In this document: in pieces, positions 1-12,745 of the stretch
How the letters are laid out: each line of letters opens with the position of its first letter
Numbering within the stretch: the stretch's first letter is position 1
Assembly (NCBI RefSeq): GCF_004210375.1
Contig: NC_134833.1
Span: 20,577,396 to 20,641,395, forward strand
Origin: Tachypleus tridentatus
Lineage: Eukaryota; Arthropoda; Merostomata; Xiphosura; Limulidae
Direction: 5' to 3'
Length of the DNA: 64,000 bases
Program-made: the position numbers and the translations under genes
The notes under the pieces: generated by a model
Told to the model about the DNA's origin: nothing
Database searches by the model: none
Seen by the model: only the letters and a program-made list of their open reading frames with translations

Positions 1-789
1 TACTTGTTGATGTTGTTCTTAGAACAAAACAACATTAGTCTGTCTGTTGTGTTCATCTCGGGTAATCGAACCCGAATATCGGCGTTCCAAGTCATGGGAT
101 TTACCAATATTCCAGTGAGGGGGCGATTTAGTTGCTTGTTCTTTTGGATCAAAGTCACACTAGGCTAACTGCTGCATCTATCATGGGAATATAACCCGAA
201 TTCTAGCGTTGTAAGTCCATAAACTTACAGCTGTCCTTCAAGAGGACACATACTTTAGTCTGAGAGTATAATAGTAAGATTATTCTTATGTTATAAGAAA
301 AGGTTAATAAGATAGGAAAGAGATAATCTTTATTTTCAAAATTTAAAGTGATTTTTTGATCGATCAAGTACTTGTCACATTTGACAAAAAAGTAAAAAGG
401 GTGCTTTCGAAAGCGCTACGGCTATAAGGTTTTCATTTTAGAACTAGGACTGTAAGTTTGTTTATTTTGTTCTTAAGTGGGAAAACTGCACAAGAATAGT
501 GTACGCTGTTTGAGTGTTGTTCCTCAAACAACGTACGAGAAAGCAAACAAATCTGGATAAACGATAGTAAGATATGAACTTATGCGAATAAACGAACATT
601 TTTTCTAGTCGGGCTGTAGAAACCGTGTTCTGAAACTAATTCTATTTTTTACAACTCGATGAAACGTCTGCTCGAAACGTCGCACAAAATAAAATATTGA
701 AAAACGTTTTATTTTAGACATGTTAATTTTATCTTTGTTATGAGTTGTCTAAGTCTGCACTGTGCCTACGGCTCAGTTCGAAGCCTGAG

Positions 790-1066
790 CCCTGCATGGC
801 CAGGTGGTTAGGACGCTCGATTCGTAATCTGAGTGTCGCGGGTTCGAATCCTCATCATATCAAACATGCTCGCTTTTCCGTCCAGGGGGGCGTTATAATA
901 TGACGGTTAATCCCACTATTCGCTGGTAAAAGAGTAGCCCAAGAGCTGGAGGTGAATGGTGATGACCAGGTGCTTTCCCTCCAGTCTTACATTGGTAAGT
1001 TAGGGTCGGCTAGCGCAGATAGCTCTCGTGTAGCTTTGCGCGAAATTCAAATTCAAATAAATAAAC
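790..1066 (+). repeat. SINE-I (tRNA-derived), near full length
   Basis: The head TGCATGGCCAGGTGGTTAGG (A box) and GGTTCGAATCC (B box) show tRNA origin. The body includes GTTGGTAAAAGAG-like and GGTGATGACCAGG sequence, the tail TAGCTTTGCGCGAAATTC. Full-length copies are about 270-285 bp. Confidence 0.95.
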
Positions 1067-2400
1067 CGAAGCCCGCTTTTTAGAGTTACTTCCTATCAAT
1101 TTTACCGTTTAGCAACCAGTGAACACATCATTAAGATGAAACAAGTTCTAAGAATTTAAGTCTCTTAAACGTAACCCCAAATGATTAAGTTTATTTTTTC
1201 TTAGCGAGAGTTTAAGCAATTCTGCATGATATAATTATGTTTTTATATATGATAGAATGATATTACTAAACAACATAGAAATATATATTTGTTTGGTAAA
1301 TCTCAGAAAATAGTAAAAGTATGTCAATGGTACATTTGGTAAAGGCGTTTCTGATGACGTCAGCTGTTACCTGTATACTCCAGTTCGTCTGTCATGTGGA
1401 TGTGCCAAGAAAATATTGTTAGAGTTGTTGTTGTAGTTGCACTTTGTTATTAATCAGAAAGCTGCACAAATGGTTATCTGTGCTCTGCCCATCAATGGTA
1501 TCGAAACTCCATTTCTAGCAGCATTAGCCAGCAAAGATCGAAGTCAGATAAGGGTAATTTCAGACAGTTATCAGTTTTATAAAAAAAATGAGTTCATGTA
1601 ATCCAGAAAACATTTAATATATTAGATGGTAATTCTAATGGAATCGTGTTCTATAATTAAAATAGTATTTATATCTTTAACGAGTTTAACATAAAATAAA
1701 ACATTTAGAAATATTGAAACTTTACATGTTATCTGATATTTCACTTGTAACTGTTAAAAATTCTTGACAGAACAAATAGCTGTTCGACACTATAAATACC
1801 ACGCTACTTTCGCATTGTTGCAACGATACATGAAACAGTGACACAATACTGTAACAATGTTACAAAAAACGTACAGCTGTGTATCACAATATGACTATTA
1901 CAGCAAGGTTGTAACAATATGCAACTTATTTGTGCCACTATACTTTAACAGTATTACACTGTGCAACATCTGTCTGTACTATTATTAGAAACATTATAGA
2001 ATACCAATTATGTTATTATATTACCGTATAAAAGAACAGGTGTAATAATAGTTAACGTTCATGAGACAATAACAAATGATTTTCTAACTACTAGAACATA
2101 CGAAACGTTGTATGAGCAGTTATATTTTGTATCGTTTGCTATGTGAGAAACGTTTCAGTCATGCTTTTTGTGTGACTGATTAACGGGTGGGATATTTTTT
2201 TTCTGAAAGTTCGAAATCCCGTTTCGTCTTGGTTAAAAAACGAAACGACATATAAAAAACTATATTCTTCCTTTAGTTGGATCAGACATACCAGAAACGA
2301 TCTTATATGATAGATTTAAAAGCCTCATTAATAAAACGGAAGCAGTAAAAATTGTTTTACTTATAATATAATAGATTTAAGTTTGAGGTTTTCATAAAGT
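1067..2400. other. intergenic, no gene seen
   Basis: AT-rich. A SINE-II fragment (reverse) lies near 1475-1530 and a GTAACAATGTTAC-rich stretch at about 1820-1980. An isolated TGACGTCA at 1355 has no TATA or exon near it. Confidence 0.6.
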
Positions 2401-2409
2401 GATAGTCTG

Positions 2410-2530
2410 TGTGTATGTCTTCTTATAGCAAACCCACTTCAAACTATCAGCTGTGTTTACCGAGGGGGAATGAAACCCCTGATTTTGGCTTTGTAAATCC
2501 AAAGACTTACCGCTGTCCCAGCAGGATACT
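2410..2530 (-). repeat. SINE-III, diverged
   Basis: Reverse copy with CTTATAGCAAACCCACTTCA and GGAATGAAACCCCTGATTT. Confidence 0.75.
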
Positions 2531-2554
2531 ACAAAGTAACAAATTTACTTTTGG

Positions 2555-2835
2555 GGCCCGGCATGGCCAAGCGTGTTAAGGCGTGCGACTCGTAATCTGA
2601 AAGTCGCGGGTTTGAATCCCGGTCGCACCAAACATGCTCGCCCTTTCAGCCGTGGGGGCGTTATAATGTTACGATCAATCCCACTATTCGTTGGTAAAAG
2701 AGTACCCCAAGAGTTGGCGGTGGGTGGTGATGACTAGCTGCCTTCCCTCTAGTCTTACACTGCTAAATTAGGGACGGTTAGCACAGATAGCCCTCGTGTA
2801 TCTTTGTGCGAATTAAAAAAAACAAACAAACAAAC
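2555..2835 (+). repeat. SINE-I, full length
   Basis: GGCCCGGCATGGCCAAGCGT head through the tail, ending in AAACAAACAAAC; close to consensus. Confidence 0.97.
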
Positions 2836-3235
2836 TTTTGGATTTGTTTATGTAAAGTAAGTGACTTATGTTTGAGGTTTATTCATATAAAGTGAAATGT
2901 GAAAACAGAACACTTTAACAGAACACTTTCAAGGAAACATCTCACATGAAGAAATGCGTTACTTCACCACACCAAAATTAGTGTCACATCTTTTACTTTA
3001 CTATATTTACAAATCCTGTAAAATAAATGCGTTACTGACACATGTGTGAGAAACAACAAGGAAAATAATTTAAATCTTACAGTATTTCAGTCATTTGTAG
3101 CTACGATATTCAAATTGGTATTTAGTTGAGGAGATGAACATGTTTATTAATTGTTTAAAATCATTGTACATTTTAATACAATTTTTACTACAATATGTAC
3201 CACAAATCACTATACAATTTTTTTTATGTTAACTT

Positions 3236-3365
3236 CCTCCTCTTCAATTGGTACATCGGAATGGATGCGGACATATAATTGTAGAAACCAGGTGTCGATA
3301 CCCGTGATGGGCAGAGCACAGACAGCCCATTGTGTAGCTTTGTGCTTAACTTCAAGCAAACAAAT
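3236..3365 (+). repeat. SINE-II (second tRNA-like family)
   Basis: The body reads GGTGTCGATACCCGTGATGG then GCCCATTGTGTAGCTTTGTG. Full copies are about 115-125 bp with a B-box-like GTTTCGATACCC and an AAACAAAC tail. Confidence 0.85.
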
Positions 3366-3606
3366 ACTTATGTTAATTTCAATATCTGATAAATATAAAA
3401 CCTAAGGTTATTTCTGAAGACTTTTTATTCAGTCTTGCTTTATTACAAAATATTTTTTGAGCATAAATGAACAGATGACTCCTATTCAGAAGCCATAATA
3501 ACTTATAACTACCTGCAAGATATGTGTTATGTCAATAAATTTAATATTCTTTATTAAATACTCTTACAATAGAAGAGAAGTGACAGAACAAAAGTAACTT
3601 AATTCG

Positions 3607-3883
3607 GAGCACGGCATGGCCAGGTGGTTAAGGCACTCGACTTGTAATCTGAGGCTCGCGGGTTCGAATCCCGTCACACTAAACATGCTCGCTTTACCAG
3701 CCATGGGAGCGTTATAATGTTACAGTCAATCTCACTCTTTCTTGGTAAAAGAATATTCCAAGAGTTGGCGGTGGGTGGTGATGACTAGCTACCCTCCCTC
3801 TAGTCTTACATCGCTAAATTAGGGGTGGATAGCGCAGGTAGTCCTCCTGTAGCTTTACGTGAAATTCAAAAACAAACAAACGA
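3607..3883 (+). repeat. SINE-I, full length
   Basis: CACGGCATGGCCAGGTGGTT head, B box GGTTCGAATCCC, tail with AAACAAACAAAC. Confidence 0.97.
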
Positions 3884-4417
3884 ACTTACGTCCCACTTCT
3901 TTCACGAAACGAAACGAGCTGTCTTTAACAAATGTATCTCAGTAACCTCGGCGTGGTGAAAATAATTGATCGATTCCATTAAACTTGATACCCATAAGAA
4001 AACTAGATAAAATAATAAGCTAAGTTGTCTGATTCCAGTGTGTCGAAGTAAGCAGAGAAGTGAGCAATAAAATATATGGCCCCATGGGTAATATTTGCAT
4101 CCATGATGGATGGGTTTGATTGCGTTCAGATTTATATGCAAAGAGTGCTAAACTTTAGAACCAGTCACACCGAGATAACATTCAAATGTTAATTAAAGTA
4201 TGTCTACAAGTGACTATTAATGTATATCTTAGGCCTTACAAAATTTTTAGACGTTGTTCTATGATAGAAGACTGTGAAGAAATGTTTGTATCTCATTAAA
4301 AGTTTTATTGTTAATGAAGCTGTAATTTAAACTATGGATGTCACATTTTCTTGAAATCTCTCATGTCTTAAACGTAATAAATATTAATTGTTTGTTTGTT
4401 TGTTTGTTTGTTTGTTT

Positions 4418-4893
4418 AATGTTACTTCCAGGAAACAGTCTAGACAAAACAAAGTTATTTTGTGTTGGTTCTTCAATTCAACAATGTTACTTCCAGGTAA
4501 CAGTCTAGACAAAACAAAGTTATTTTGTGTTGGTTCTTCAATTCAACAATGTTACTTCCAGGTAACAGTCTAGACAAAACAAAAGTTATTTTTGTAAGTC
4601 TTTCTTAATTCAACAATGTTACTTCCAGGTAACAGTCTAGACAAAACAAAGTTATTTTGTGTTGGTTCTTCAATTCAACAATGTTACTTCCAGGTAACAG
4701 TCTAGACAAAACAAAGTTATTTTTGTTGGTTCTTCAATTCAACAATGTTACTTGCAGGTAACAGTCTAGACAAAACAAAGTTATGTTTTGTTGGTTCTTC
4801 AATTCCAGAATGCTACTTCCAGGTAACAGTCTAAAAAGACATGAACATGTTTTTGTTGGTTCTTCTATTGAACACTGTTATCTTTAGGTAATG
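4418..4893. repeat. 65-bp tandem repeat, about 7 copies
   Basis: The unit starts AATGTTACTTCCAGGTAACA and includes GTCTAGACAAAAC. The last two copies are divergent. It is preceded by a TTTG microsatellite (about 4389-4417). Confidence 0.95.
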
Positions 4894-5572
4894 TACCCAT
4901 TTATAATGCACCAAAATGAATTTAATAAAAAAACATGTTTTATGCAATATATACTAGGTTAAGTAAGAAATTAAAAATTAACATTCTCTCATCGTATTTT
5001 TGTAGTGCATGTGATGGCGTAAATCTTCTGATCATGGACGAAATATATGGAATCCTCCCTCAAAAGAAACATCAGACACACCAACTTGTACATTTTAAAA
5101 TTATGTTTACATTGAGAATATACATATGTACATATCCACAATATTCTTGGTTTATTGATAGAAATCACAATAGAATAAAAGTGATTGGACAAGATGCATC
5201 ATCCTTATTCTACTGCTAACAGAATTTCTTCAACCAAACATTTATGACTTGATATGTGATATCTCAAGCTGATCCATATTTCTTTCTTTCTAATGTCATT
5301 CACTTGAAGATATTTTCCTGTTTTGATTTGTTTGTTTGTTTCTGAATTACGAGTCGAGTGTTTAACTACCTGGCCATGCTGGGCCTAAATATTTCTCTAT
5401 ATGCTTATTTTTAGACGTAATGCTTTTACATAAGAATCGTGTATGTCTTATAATCCCTGGTCCACAAGATTTCATTCTGAAAGACAAACATGTTGAGAGA
5501 ATATTTACCTATGGGGGTAATGAATTTTCCCATTTTCTGTGTATAAAACTCATCCCAGAATCCATTGACTTT

Positions 5573-6072
5573 NNNNNNNNNNNNNNNNNNNNNNNNNNNN
5601 NNNNNNNNNNNNNNNNNNNNNNNNNNNNNNNNNNNNNNNNNNNNNNNNNNNNNNNNNNNNNNNNNNNNNNNNNNNNNNNNNNNNNNNNNNNNNNNNNNNN
5701 NNNNNNNNNNNNNNNNNNNNNNNNNNNNNNNNNNNNNNNNNNNNNNNNNNNNNNNNNNNNNNNNNNNNNNNNNNNNNNNNNNNNNNNNNNNNNNNNNNNN
5801 NNNNNNNNNNNNNNNNNNNNNNNNNNNNNNNNNNNNNNNNNNNNNNNNNNNNNNNNNNNNNNNNNNNNNNNNNNNNNNNNNNNNNNNNNNNNNNNNNNNN
5901 NNNNNNNNNNNNNNNNNNNNNNNNNNNNNNNNNNNNNNNNNNNNNNNNNNNNNNNNNNNNNNNNNNNNNNNNNNNNNNNNNNNNNNNNNNNNNNNNNNNN
6001 NNNNNNNNNNNNNNNNNNNNNNNNNNNNNNNNNNNNNNNNNNNNNNNNNNNNNNNNNNNNNNNNNNNNNNNN
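5573..6072. other. assembly gap of 500 N
   Basis: Exactly 500 N, a fixed-size scaffolding placeholder rather than a measured distance. Any open frame reported across it is meaningless. Confidence 0.99.
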
Positions 6073-7005
6073 TTAAGTATGCTAAACTGCGCGGAAGACT
6101 GAGCGCGTTATTTTTAAGACTGTTTGTAATACGTAAATCAGCAAAACGACGACCACTGTAAAGTTGCAGCAGAACAGAAAGCATGTATCAAAACTACTTT
6201 TAGTCTTTTGCAGAGAGTATGAAGAAACCGACGGAATAGGTGTGCAACAGTCCTTTAGGACGCAAAATATCCTTACACTTAGTTCATAAAGACGTGTTCA
6301 GATCATGTCGAAATATCCTTACACTTACTGGCGTTCGATAAAAAAAAATAATGTGGATTAACCTAGGGTATCAGGAAAATTTAGAAAGAGACTTTCAACA
6401 AGTCGTACCCAGCCGAGATAAGCAAAATTAGACGTCTTGTATCAGATAAAAATCCGTGAACAAAAATTAGCGAGACAAAAACACTTCACATGTCCCAGGC
6501 AACTGTAGGCAATTTTAACAGATTTTCTATTATATATTTTTCTATGTTTGTTTTAGTTAAATATATATTTATAAATGCAAGTAACTTATATTGTTAAATG
6601 TGTATTGTGAAAGTTCTGCCTATTCTCTACATTTTAGAAGATTATGAGCATAAGAACCAACAAGTTACTAGATATGCGTGTAAATTACTAATGGACGCCA
6701 GTATTATTGCCAACTAAAATCTCAAACCCCTGACTTAAAGTTTATAAGTCAATGCGCGAAGAGGCAGTTTAATGTTGTTGGTTTGCTGCAGTTAGTATAC
6801 CAGAAGCCTCGAAAGTTATAACTGTGATTAGCACTTATTAATTGTGAAAGTACAAATATTCGAACATTACCAACCGTTTACCTTCAGTGAATTAACTTTA
6901 AACGATAGTATTTTTACGAGAATATTAGACATCTTCGCCAGAGAAAAGTCAATTTGTAAGCGGTGTAAGACCAGTCAAGAAAAGTTAGCTAGCTAGCCTT
7001 TAAGC
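6073..7005. other. intergenic between gap and hAT element, no gene seen
   Basis: Unique-looking sequence with no frame above about 60 codons and no recognised repeat. Confidence 0.6.
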
Positions 7006-7219
7006 CAGCGTATTCCAAACTCGGTTCACGGCGCCCTTAGTGTCTCAGCAATTTTTCACGGCGCCCCTTGGCAAAAAAAATAAAACCTAACATTCTCGTT
7101 TATTAAGTATTAGGTCCAAACAACTTAATAATTATTTATGTCCTAACAACTTAGTAGTCGTTTGAAAGAATACGCAAACTGAAAGTAAAAACATTTTACT
7201 TCATTTTAAATAACCACAA

Positions 7220-9077
7220 TTACTCATGGAATATGTGCGCCTGTTGGGCACTGTACAGCTTCTTAAACCTTGGAATCATATTGGACACCGCCACCATCAT
7301 TTCCTGTTCCATATTGATTTTAAAACAATTCCAGTATTCGTTGGTAAAAGAGTAGCTCAAGTGTTGGCGGTGAGTGGAGATGACTAGCTGCCTTTTGTTT
7401 AGTCTTACACTACTAAATTAAGGTAGCCCTAGTGTAGCTTTGAGCGAAATTCAAAACAAACCAAAACCAAGACAGCTCATTAAGATTTTCTTCTTCTGCA
7501 GAGGTAGATTCAGATGGGGCTTTAGCTCTGAATGTGTCTTGAATCCATGCAAATTTCTCCATATCTTCTAGAAAGTAATTTTCAAACCAGTCACTGAACT
7601 ATGTCAGGTGCTCCTCAGAAACCGATTTTAGTTCGTGGGTCAAATCAAGTTCATTGGATGTAACAAACTGTTGCAGCAGGGGAAAACAGTCTTTGTCACC
7701 ACCTTCATTTATTTTTCTTCTCCATGACAGTAACGTTTTTCTAAAGGCTGAAACATTCTCTGCGAGTTTCAGAATGTGCGTGTTGCTTCCCTGCAAAGAG
7801 AGATTCGATGCATTTAATTTTCGAAGAGATCGCACAGATATGTTAATTTTGACAAAAAAATCAGTATCCAATAAGCTTTTAGCACACTCGTATTCTTCTT
7901 TTTTGAGATAAGAGTAGAGTTCCTGTCGTAATTCGAACACACGGGTCAGTACATTCCAACGCGAGAGCCATCGCGAGCTACTGTACAACAAAGATGTGTG
8001 CTCAGACCACATATCCACCACACAGTGTTTTTCCAAAAACCCTCGCTTTTTGTGGCTGAGTTTTTATAAAGTTCATCACTTTCAACACGTTTTCCAGGAC
8101 TAGGTTCAGTGGAAAACACATGTGCTTTGACGCAATGGCTTCCCTGTGGATTATGCAGTGGGTCCACAGCGCATCAAGAGCTTTGCTTCGTATGAGTGTC
8201 TGCAATCCTCCATAACAGCCGGACATAGAGCGACCACCACCGGTACAAACGCCAACGCACTTCATCCAGTCTAAGTTGTTTTCACACATAAAACTGGTAA
8301 GAATCTCAAAAAATGTCTTGAGTCTTTGTACGTGTCGTGATACTTTACAAAGAAAAGGTCTTCCACAATTTTGCCACCATCCACGAACCATATGTAGCAA
8401 ATCAAATGAGCATCCTTGTTATTATTTGTTGCCTCATCTAGCTGGTGTAACAAATCAAATTAGCATCTTGTTGTTATCCCTTGCTTCATCTAACTGTAAC
8501 CTGAATTCCTTCCCTTTCATTTTTTCAATTATCTGATCGTTGAGATCTTCGGCCATGTGTTGGATTCTATAACTGATAGTATTGTTGGATAAAGGCACCT
8601 TTGAAAGCAGTCTTTCCGTAGATTCACCAACCATAATGTTCATCATATCCACTGAAGCCGGTAAAATCAGTTCTTCTGCGATGGTGTGAAGCTTTATACA
8701 TTTCGCGACTCTATATGCCACCTTGTAGGATGCTAGCAAAATATTGCTTAGTATCAATGCTTGTTTCAAAATGTACCTTTTTGTCAATTCAATTTTTTTA
8801 ACTTTCCGGTAAAATAATCACAGGATCTACTAGCCATGTTAAGATGATTAGTCTCTAAGTAGCGTTTTAGTTTAGTTGGAAGCATGCACTCTGGACCTGA
8901 AACTTTTAGACATAATGCACAGTGTGGACACTCTTCACGATTGACATCTATTGAAGAAAAACCAAAATCTAGATAACTATCATCATATTTCCGATATTTA
9001 CGTTTCTTCACAACTTTGCCACTGGTCTGTGCTTCGCCATCATTTTCTTCACTCCCACTCTTCTTATTAATGTTCAA
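7220..9077 (-). pseudogene. hAT transposase remnant with BED-like zinc finger
   Basis: From the Met at 9077: a BED-type finger (CPHCALC, then LKRYLETNH); then IAEELILPASVDMMNIMVGE and PLSNNTISYRIQHMAEDL; then LQLDEA; CVGVCTGGGRSM; HCIIHREAIA; SSRWLSRWNVLTRVFELRQEL; and, near 7320-7250, a C-terminal block NMIPRFKKLYSAQQAH. This order is that of ZBED5/FAM200/SCAND3-like hAT transposases. The pieces lie in at least three frames. About 52 bases around the LQLDEA block are duplicated in tandem (about 8397-8448 and 8450-8500), and a SINE fragment splits the C-terminus. It is inactive. Confidence 0.8.
7331..7463 (+). repeat. SINE-I, 5'-truncated, inside the hAT transposase
   Basis: Starts within the body (CCAGTATTCGTTGGTAAAAG) and runs to the tail; it splits the C-terminal part of the hAT coding region and so is younger than that insertion. 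Confidence 0.9.
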
Positions 9078-10330
9078 AATTTTTTTATTTTTATGTACAA
9101 GGACTAAAAATCAACAAAATAATTCATTGAACTTCGCCAGACCTTCAGTTATTTCGATTACTGACATACCCGGAGAGTTGACAGGCATTTATATACAAAA
9201 TATTAGAAACGAAAAACTTCGAGAAGTTACTGGCGTAGCCAAAAGTACAAGTAAACAAAATCACATCTCAAACATTCGACAACGTCATCGAAAGGTATGT
9301 AGCGCGATCTAGTGTTAAAACTGTGAACTGCCTCGAGCTTGTAGTTCGCATGGTGTCCGACAGATGCCAATATCGCTGTGTTTCCCTCAACTTTTGAAAT
9401 AACCCGCGGCGTCCTGAGGCGGCGCGGCACAACAGGGGAACCACTGCGTTGAGCGAAGTGTAATACCAACTCACAATTAATTCGCTCATTATGAACCGTC
9501 GATAAAATGTTCAGTTCCAAACCAGAAAGAAGACTCAGTATCGTTTGTAAGTTTGTAGAACTTTTGTCTATAAATCATTGTTTTCAATAACAGTTTGTAG
9601 TAACCTTCATTACAAGTTGTGTCGTTCTTTGCATATTAAAATATATTTGTGTTAGGAAAAAAAACTGTGTGTATCAAATATTGTGGACAAATATCATAAA
9701 AAAATTATAGGTATTGACATTTAACAACCTTCTAAGTCCAAATCTTAATACGTAAGAAAATAAATCGGAAACTCATCAGAGATAGATTATAATACGTAAC
9801 ATAATATGTTTATTATATGAGTTACGTTGCAGGGCAGTTGTCAGATGCATGTTCACAAAACGAAATATGACAGAGATTTGGAGACAGGAGTGTAACTACA
9901 CGTTCAGACACCAAAATATTTTCATTATAACAACCTCTGTTTTCATCCGTATCTCTGATTTCCTTAAATTTTTTTTAAGGAATATCTAAATCCAATATCT
10001 ACATAAATCTTACTAAGCATTTCCGACAATGTAAATACGTAAGAAAATTAAATCAACCCATGGCGAGAAATATTGCTCGAAGCCTCAAGCCAAATATGAA
10101 ATGTGATTACAGCGCTGTGTGGTGTTAATTACCTAAACAAATGTCTTTCTCCAGCAGAACCTTCGATTAATCGTATTCTATTCTTCAGTTGTTTTCAACT
10201 GAAACGAAGTGTGCTTACAAATTAAACTACTGTAACTTTAATAAATCTAAATCAATACCCCTGATTGTGGGTTGTTGGAATAATCACTTAATTTACTTTT
10301 TGCCTTAGTGACAGTCATCCATCGTCACTG

Positions 10331-10607
10331 TTTGTTTGTTTGATTTTGAATTTCGCGCAAAGCTACTCGAGGGCTACCTGCGCTACCGTCCCTAATTTAG
10401 CAGTGTAAGACTAGAGAAGGCAGCTAGTCATCACCACCCACTGCCAACTCTTGGGCTACTCTTCTTACCAACGAATAATGGGGTTGACCGTCACATTATA
10501 ACGCCCTCACGGCTGAAAGGGCGAGCATGTTTGGTGCGACCGGGATTCGAACCCGCGATCCTCAGATTACGAGTCAAACGTTTTAACACACTTGGCCATG
10601 CCGGGCC
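10331..10607 (-). repeat. SINE-I, full length
   Basis: Reverse copy from TTTGTTTGTTTGATTTTGAA to CCATGCCGGGCC. Confidence 0.97.
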
Positions 10608-10711
10608 TCTCCATCGTCACTAACGAGGTATTGTGAGCATCTTCGAAGTTTAAATGAAGCCATAACTTCAGCTTATCCATAAAATAAATACGTTCAGCTA
10701 ACAAAGGTAAC

Positions 10712-10957
10712 GGCCCGGCATGGCCAGTTGGGTTAAAACGTTCGACTCCCCGTCGCACCAAACATGCTCGCCCTTTCAGCTATGGAGGCGTTATAATGTG
10801 ACGGTCAATCCCATTATTCGTTAGTAAAAGAGTAGCCCAAAAGTTGACGGTGGGTGGTGATGACTAGCTGCCTTCCCTCTAGTCTTACACTGCTAAATTA
10901 GGGATGGCTAGCGCAGCTAGTCCTCGTGTAGCTTTGCGCGAAATTCAAAAAACAAAA
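10712..10957 (+). repeat. SINE-I with deletion in the tRNA-like head
   Basis: The head GGCCCGGCATGGCCAGTTGG jumps from TTCGACT to CCCCGTCGCACC, losing about 28 bases including most of the B box. Confidence 0.95.
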
Positions 10958-11355
10958 TACTCACATTGGAAATAACAGTCACTCTATTAAAACCTGTTCT
11001 TTTAATACATTCATCGTCCTATACTTACAACGTATTCAATAATCGATTTACGAATGCTATGTACGTTAGTTGATCTATTCAAACATGTGCGGTACTCATA
11101 TAAGCCATTCCATTAAAATATTTTCAATGTGTATATCAGATGCAATAGGAACACAATAACGTTTTCTTCAACGTTTCATTCATTCATGTCGTCTTCCTCC
11201 CATGCCTTGCAACGCTCACGGCGAACACTCAGAGAATGTACTATTTCTCGCTTATTCATCTCTTGTATCGCCATGTTTCGGGGAGGGCGCTGAGAACATC
11301 TTCGATTTACCGTCAACGTGATCGTCCGTTTGTTTTCCATTCCTTTATCTTTGCT

Positions 11356-11628
11356 GGGTCCGGCAAAGCCAGTTGTTAAGGTACTCGACTCGTAATCCGA
11401 GGGTCGCGGGTTCGAATCCCCATCGCACCAAACATGCTCGCCCTTTCAGGCATGGGAGCGTTATAATGTGACGGAAAATTCCCACTATTCGTTGGTAAAG
11501 AGTAGCCCAAGAGTTGGCGGTGGGCAGTAATAACTATCTGCCTTCCCTCTAGTCTTACACTGCTAAATTGGGGACGGCTAGCGCAGATTGCCCTCGTGTA
11601 GCTGTGCACGAATTTCAAAACAAACAAA
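11356..11628 (+). repeat. SINE-I, full length
   Basis: GTCCGGCAAAGCCAG head, intact B box, tail CAAACAAAG. Confidence 0.95.
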
Positions 11629-12159
11629 GACTCGTTTATCTTCGTGTTGAATGTTCTTTGTGGCAGAGAATTTAGGTGTTGTTTAATAAGTTGAAGAACC
11701 ACTGGATATGTTGCCTCTTGAGGTATAACAAACTGGTCAGTTACTTTCCACTTATTTCGTCTTGATGTGTTTTGTCTCTAGTTATTAACACCAAGAAATT
11801 TTCCGTGGCACCTCAATTCTGCTTTGAGAAAATTTTATTTTAAATTCAAATAATAAGCACTGTTTTTGTGTACAACGTATTTTACTCATTACGTGTTTGA
11901 CTGTGATATTTAACCAATCGAGAAAATGCCAGACATATATTTAAAGTCATTCTAAGAACTTTCCATGTCTGAGAAACGTGTCATAATTTAGTCTTAACTG
12001 TGCCACTTGACTCCATAGATGTATATATGTAAACTCCATAGATGTAAACCGTTTGGTTTAAGGGTTTGAGTAACTTATAATCTTTGTGCATAGCAACAGT
12101 GTCTCATTTAAACTCGTGTGAAATAGTTCATAATATTTTCCTTCAAGATTTCTTCACTT

Positions 12160-12330
12160 TTGTTGTTGAATTTCGTGTTAAACACGCAAGTGATATCTGT
12201 GTTAGGCATTCCTCATTTTGCAGTGACAGACTAGAAAGTATGAAGTTAGTCAACATCACCCACCGCCAACTCTAGAACTCCTCTTTATGAAATAATAGGA
12301 TTTGACCCTAACTCTTATAATGCATCCACC
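12160..12330 (-). repeat. old SINE-I fragment
   Basis: Strongly diverged; CACCCACCGCCAACTCT and a TGAATTTCGTGTT tail remain. Confidence 0.75.
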
Positions 12331-12550
12331 GCCCCAAAGTACGGAGTAGGATTTTTTTTTTAATTTTGCGGTAACAGGAAGCGATCCAAAGTCCAGTGCA
12401 CTAACCATTTGGTCCAGTTTTCATATTTCTGAGCAATTTTTTTACATATATACTAATTTATTTACGTAGTTTTGTTATTTTTTTATGATTTACAGGTATG
12501 GATAACAAGTGTCAGAAATCTGTTATGTTGTAAGTCCTATTTCGTAAGCC

Positions 12551-12745
12551 TTTTTGTCGAATTTCGCGCATAGCTACCCGAAGGCTACCTACACAAGCCG
12601 TCTCTAATTTTGAAGTGATAAATAAGCGGGAAGGCAGCTAGTCACCCATCGCCAACCCTTGAGCTCCTTATTACGAGTAACTAGTAAGAATGGCTGTTAC
12701 ATAATAGTGCCTTCACGACTGAAAGAGAGAGCACGTTCAGTGATG
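12551..12745 (-). repeat. old SINE-I fragment
   Basis: TCGAATTTCGCGCATAGCTAC tail side and GACTGAAAGAGAGAGCACG remain; the tRNA head is lost. Confidence 0.8.

Larger units (their letters stand above)
7006..9446 (-). mobile_element. decayed hAT transposon (ZBED5/SCAND3-like)
   Basis: Ends are imperfect inverted repeats starting CAGCGTATTCC (left) and CAGTGGTTCCC (right, read inward). The flanks CTTTAAGC (6998-7005) and CGTTGAGC (9447-9454) match at 6 of 8 bases, as expected for a worn 8-bp target duplication. The transposase reads on the minus strand. A SINE-I piece lies inside the 3' part of the coding region. Confidence 0.75.

Noticed and set aside
1355-1362. Perfect TGACGTCA (CRE)
   Set aside because: No TATA box, exon or gene nearby; an isolated 8-base match is expected by chance in 64 kb about once.
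5420-6184. Long open frames on both strands across the gap
   Set aside because: They consist mostly of unknown bases; only short uninformative ends are real sequence.
10331-10607. tRNA-gene-like A and B boxes here and in about 40 other places
   Set aside because: They are heads of SINE-I; none folds into a clean cloverleaf followed by a normal tRNA end, and each is joined to the SINE body.
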